Positions 63,490 to 64,000 of a DNA stretch of 64,000 bases are shown here, one piece after another; positions within the stretch are counted from its first letter, which is position 1, and each line of letters opens with the position of its first letter. The translations under genes and the position numbers were made by a program. The notes beneath the pieces were generated by a model that was not told the DNA's origin, ran no database searches, and saw only the letters and a list, made by a program, of their open reading frames with translations. The stretch is from Methylomonas sp. 11b (GTDB taxonomy: Bacteria; Pseudomonadota; Gammaproteobacteria; Methylococcales; Methylomonadaceae), in NCBI RefSeq assembly GCF_000515215.1, contig NZ_KI911557.1:4893741-4957740 (forward strand), written 5' to 3'.

Positions 63490-63907
63490 AGAGTGTTCTC
63501 GAAGGTTAATTGCTAAATGATGATTATTGTAAGTTGCGGCAGCGAGTTACCGCAAAACTTAACACCTACTTCGGGTCTTTCGATTCTGACGTTTGGCAAA
63601 TTGCTGCTGACGCTGCTTTGATAATTTTCGTCATTACAAGGTAACAGATTGAAATTCATCAACTATTCAGTTAAATAACATAGTTCAATAACTTGAATTA
63701 AATAATTCTAATATTACAATATAGTTCGCTTTAATTTGTTATAGCCAATTGACCAGCTGAGGCCTACGGCCTGGTCGATCTTAAAACTGTTTCATGACTT
63801 CCGAGAATTCCAGCTTTTTTGACCGTTTCAAGGGCGGAAAAGTCTTAATGATCGTTGCTCGGAGCTATAGCAAATTAAAGATATTTTTGACTTTCGAAAG
63901 GCGAATT
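63490..63907. other. 418-bp AT-rich intergenic region
   Basis: One hairpin around GACCAG...GGTC (63752-63778). No gene or known repeat recognised. Confidence 0.4.
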
Positions 63908-64000
63908 ATGAAAACAATCTGCGCAGACCATAAGCAAACGGACCGGCATGCTCTCACTTCAGCAAAAACAGAACTTGCACTGCTTTGCTTGTTGTGCACT
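63908..64000 (+). CDS. possible gene start, cut by the window end
   Basis: ATG at 63908, after AAAGGCG, opens 31 codons to the window edge (begins MKTICADHKQTDRH, Cys- and Leu-rich at the end). Too short to judge. Confidence 0.25.
   Translation, partial: MKTICADHKQTDRHALTSAKTELALLCLLCT

Noticed and set aside
1..64000. CRISPR array, tRNA, rRNA or prophage
   Set aside because: No regularly spaced repeats, no tRNA-like cloverleaf with CCA context, no rRNA sequence and no phage structural gene cluster were seen on either strand.

Overview
The window looks like the chromosome of a free-living gammaproteobacterium, most likely a methanotroph of the Methylomonas type. This is inferred from recalled similarity of many proteins, the presence of a bacteriophytochrome, VPLPA/PEP-CTERM-like secreted proteins, NifJ and the roughly 50% GC. 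No methane-oxidation gene or rRNA lies in the window to settle it. No tRNA, rRNA or CRISPR array was seen.

Layout. 1-5.7 kb: c-di-GMP signalling, with the 3' part of a PAS-GGDEF-EAL protein, a heme oxygenase and a bacteriophytochrome-PAS-GGDEF-EAL protein that form a red-light-sensing pair. 5.9-10.2 kb: YeeN/YebC-type protein, a tiny membrane protein, a GspE/PilB ATPase and MlaA. 10.3-13.5 kb: a coiled-coil protein and a short divergent flagellin, separated by an IS110-family element. 13.7-16.0 kb (minus): an Anbu proteasome-like operon with N-formylglutamate amidohydrolase and transglutaminase-like protein. 16.1-19.5 kb: a P-type ATPase relic, a lipoprotein, CorA and a periplasmic peroxiredoxin. 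19.9-25.3 kb: a GAF-GGDEF-EAL protein and HflK/HflC. 25.5-28.1 kb: a glycine-zipper protein, then a minus-strand operon of rubredoxin, hydrolase, DUF2905 and a permuted ATP-grasp protein. 28.5-31.9 kb: an L,D-transpeptidase and small proteins.

32.2-43.98 kb: NifJ with a DHOD-like protein and DUF4186, a GCS2-type carboxylate-amine ligase, a PEP-CTERM-like protein, an M14 deacylase, and a membrane protein paired with a double-amidase/SH3b protein. 44.2-49.3 kb: a response regulator and a large hybrid kinase. 49.3-50.7 kb: a possible minus-strand small RNA/peptide next to a CysB-type regulator. 50.8-52.0 kb: the second IS110 copy. 52.2-56.6 kb: a FecI-FecR-TonB receptor system. 56.6-59.0 kb: repeats, an IS256-family element with a frameshifted transposase, and a parDE pair whose toxin is broken. 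59.2-63.5 kb: an Nramp-like transporter, an AraC regulator, two secreted proteins and a small DUF1289-like protein.

The most interesting material is mobile and non-coding. The two IS110 copies (1186 bp each, 317-aa transposases) sit at the same point of two copies of a REP-like palindrome, with a CT dinucleotide at both ends. Each has a 215-nt non-coding left end that can fold and that contains short matches to both the target and the element's right end, as expected for a bridge RNA. Other points worth a look are the reduced Anbu operon, an in-frame palindromic repeat inside FecR, the small RNA/peptide candidate at 49.5-49.7 kb, and the double-amidase gene pair.
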